From Pseudobutyrivibrio sp. YE44 (GTDB taxonomy: Bacteria > Bacillota > Clostridia > Lachnospirales > Lachnospiraceae): a stretch of DNA of 51,238 bases. The translations under genes and the position numbers were made by a program. Positions within the stretch are counted from its first letter, which is position 1, and each line of letters begins with the position of its first letter. This document shows, piece by piece, positions 51,037-51,238 of this stretch. The notes beneath the pieces are model-generated. The model searched no databases and had not been told where the DNA came from. It was given only the letters and a program-made list of their open reading frames with translations. Where the stretch lies: NCBI RefSeq assembly GCF_900104335.1, contig NZ_FMXT01000016.1, positions 1 through 51,238 of the forward strand, in the 5' to 3' direction.

Positions 51037-51238
51037 ACCACCTGCTTTGCGGGTGGTGGGAAAATGCTTCAGCTTACAGAAAAATACCTCCAATGCTAGA
51101 ATTACTATGGTTCGTCAGCCAAGTAAAATAACAAAGGAGGTAGTCCCCGATGGACATGAATAGTTTATCACACACTAAGTGGGAGTGTAAGTATCATATA
51201 GTTTTTGCACCTAAGTATAGAAGGAAGGTTGCTTATGG
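51037..51238 (+). mobile_element. IS200/IS605-type element, left end (cut by window edge)
   Basis: The element starts near a hairpin at 51037-51057 (ACCACCTGC/GCGGGTGGT, one G-T pair, loop TTT), the kind of subterminal imperfect palindrome recognised by Y1 HUH transposases. The transposase gene begins at 51150. The right end is outside the window, so the exact boundaries and the target tetra/pentanucleotide cannot be given. Confidence 0.8.
51150..51238 (+). CDS. tnpA: IS200-family transposase TnpA, N-terminus only
   Basis: ATG 51150, nine bases after AAAGGAGG, encodes 29 residues before the window ends. H-T-K-W-E-C-K-Y-H-I-V-F-A-P-K-Y-R-R-K is the highly conserved N-terminus of IS200-type TnpA. 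The catalytic HUH and Tyr lie beyond the edge. Intactness cannot be judged. Confidence 0.92.
   Translation, partial: MDMNSLSHTKWECKYHIVFAPKYRRKVAY

Noticed and set aside
50933-51163. 76-codon ORF spanning the terminator and IS200 left end
   Set aside because: It starts within the terminator hairpin and crosses the IS hairpin out of frame with the transposase.

Overview
The window is AT-rich, carries strong AGGAGG-type ribosome sites on nearly every gene, and has every confidently called gene on the + strand. Together with a rubredoxin/flavoredoxin module, SOD, Xre/ImmA modules and a DegT/MBOAT-rich surface-glycan locus, this suggests an anaerobic Firmicute. Lachnospiraceae of the Butyrivibrio/Pseudobutyrivibrio type is my best guess from gene style; no rRNA or marker gene proves it.

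Layout. (1) 1-13056: one long, largely translationally coupled operon for glycan assembly, with four or five polytopic GT-C-like membrane proteins, two GT2 transferases, an FAD oxidoreductase, an SDR, a TIM-barrel sugar isomerase/epimerase and a broken remnant at the end. The first gene enters the window through a 23.75-copy ACAG tract that lies in frame inside its coding region, an apparent phase-variation switch. (2) 13066-18936: promoter and operon for a pseudaminic-acid-type nonulosonate (PseC, aldo/keto reductase, SpsF-type cytidylyltransferase, class III aminotransferase, PseI, GNAT). PseG lies 13 kb downstream and no PseB is visible. (3) 19104-33750: two MBOAT + SGNH O-acylation pairs, a GT4, an epimerase, PseG and an acyltransferase-3. 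Between the two pairs sits an accessory block (22031-26865) of unrecognised membrane and soluble proteins, a 59-residue zinc-ribbon protein, a gene split at a T8 tract, and an AlbA_2-type regulator bracketed by GC-rich palindromes. (4) 33751-34487: a GC-rich stretch of four consecutive perfect hairpins followed by a NeuD/PglD-type acetyltransferase.

(5) 34722-45392: accessory and stress region. It holds an Xre protein with a frameshifted partner, a membrane KAP-type P-loop NTPase, a HigA-ImmA fusion with a well-formed promoter flanked by two operators, a formyltransferase-like remnant, a Rieske oxygenase fused to a flavoredoxin-rubredoxin chain, SOD, and an Xre/ImmA/PIN toxin-antitoxin-like module with a perfect 15-bp inverted repeat over its promoter. 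(6) 45482-50837: Wzx-type flippase, GT2, ATP-grasp and WecE-type transaminase, visibly richer in G/C at third positions than regions 1-3. A 600-bp gap before wecE holds a 62-bp-period array of GATAA motifs. (7) 51037-end: left end and first codons of an IS200/IS605-type element.

Taken together, regions 1-4 and 6 would make nucleotide- and polyprenyl-linked sugars, including a nonulosonate, assemble and flip a surface glycan (or glycosylate a surface protein such as flagellin) and O-acylate it. The glycan operon would be switched at the ACAG tract. Accessory, defence-like and redox cassettes are interspersed.
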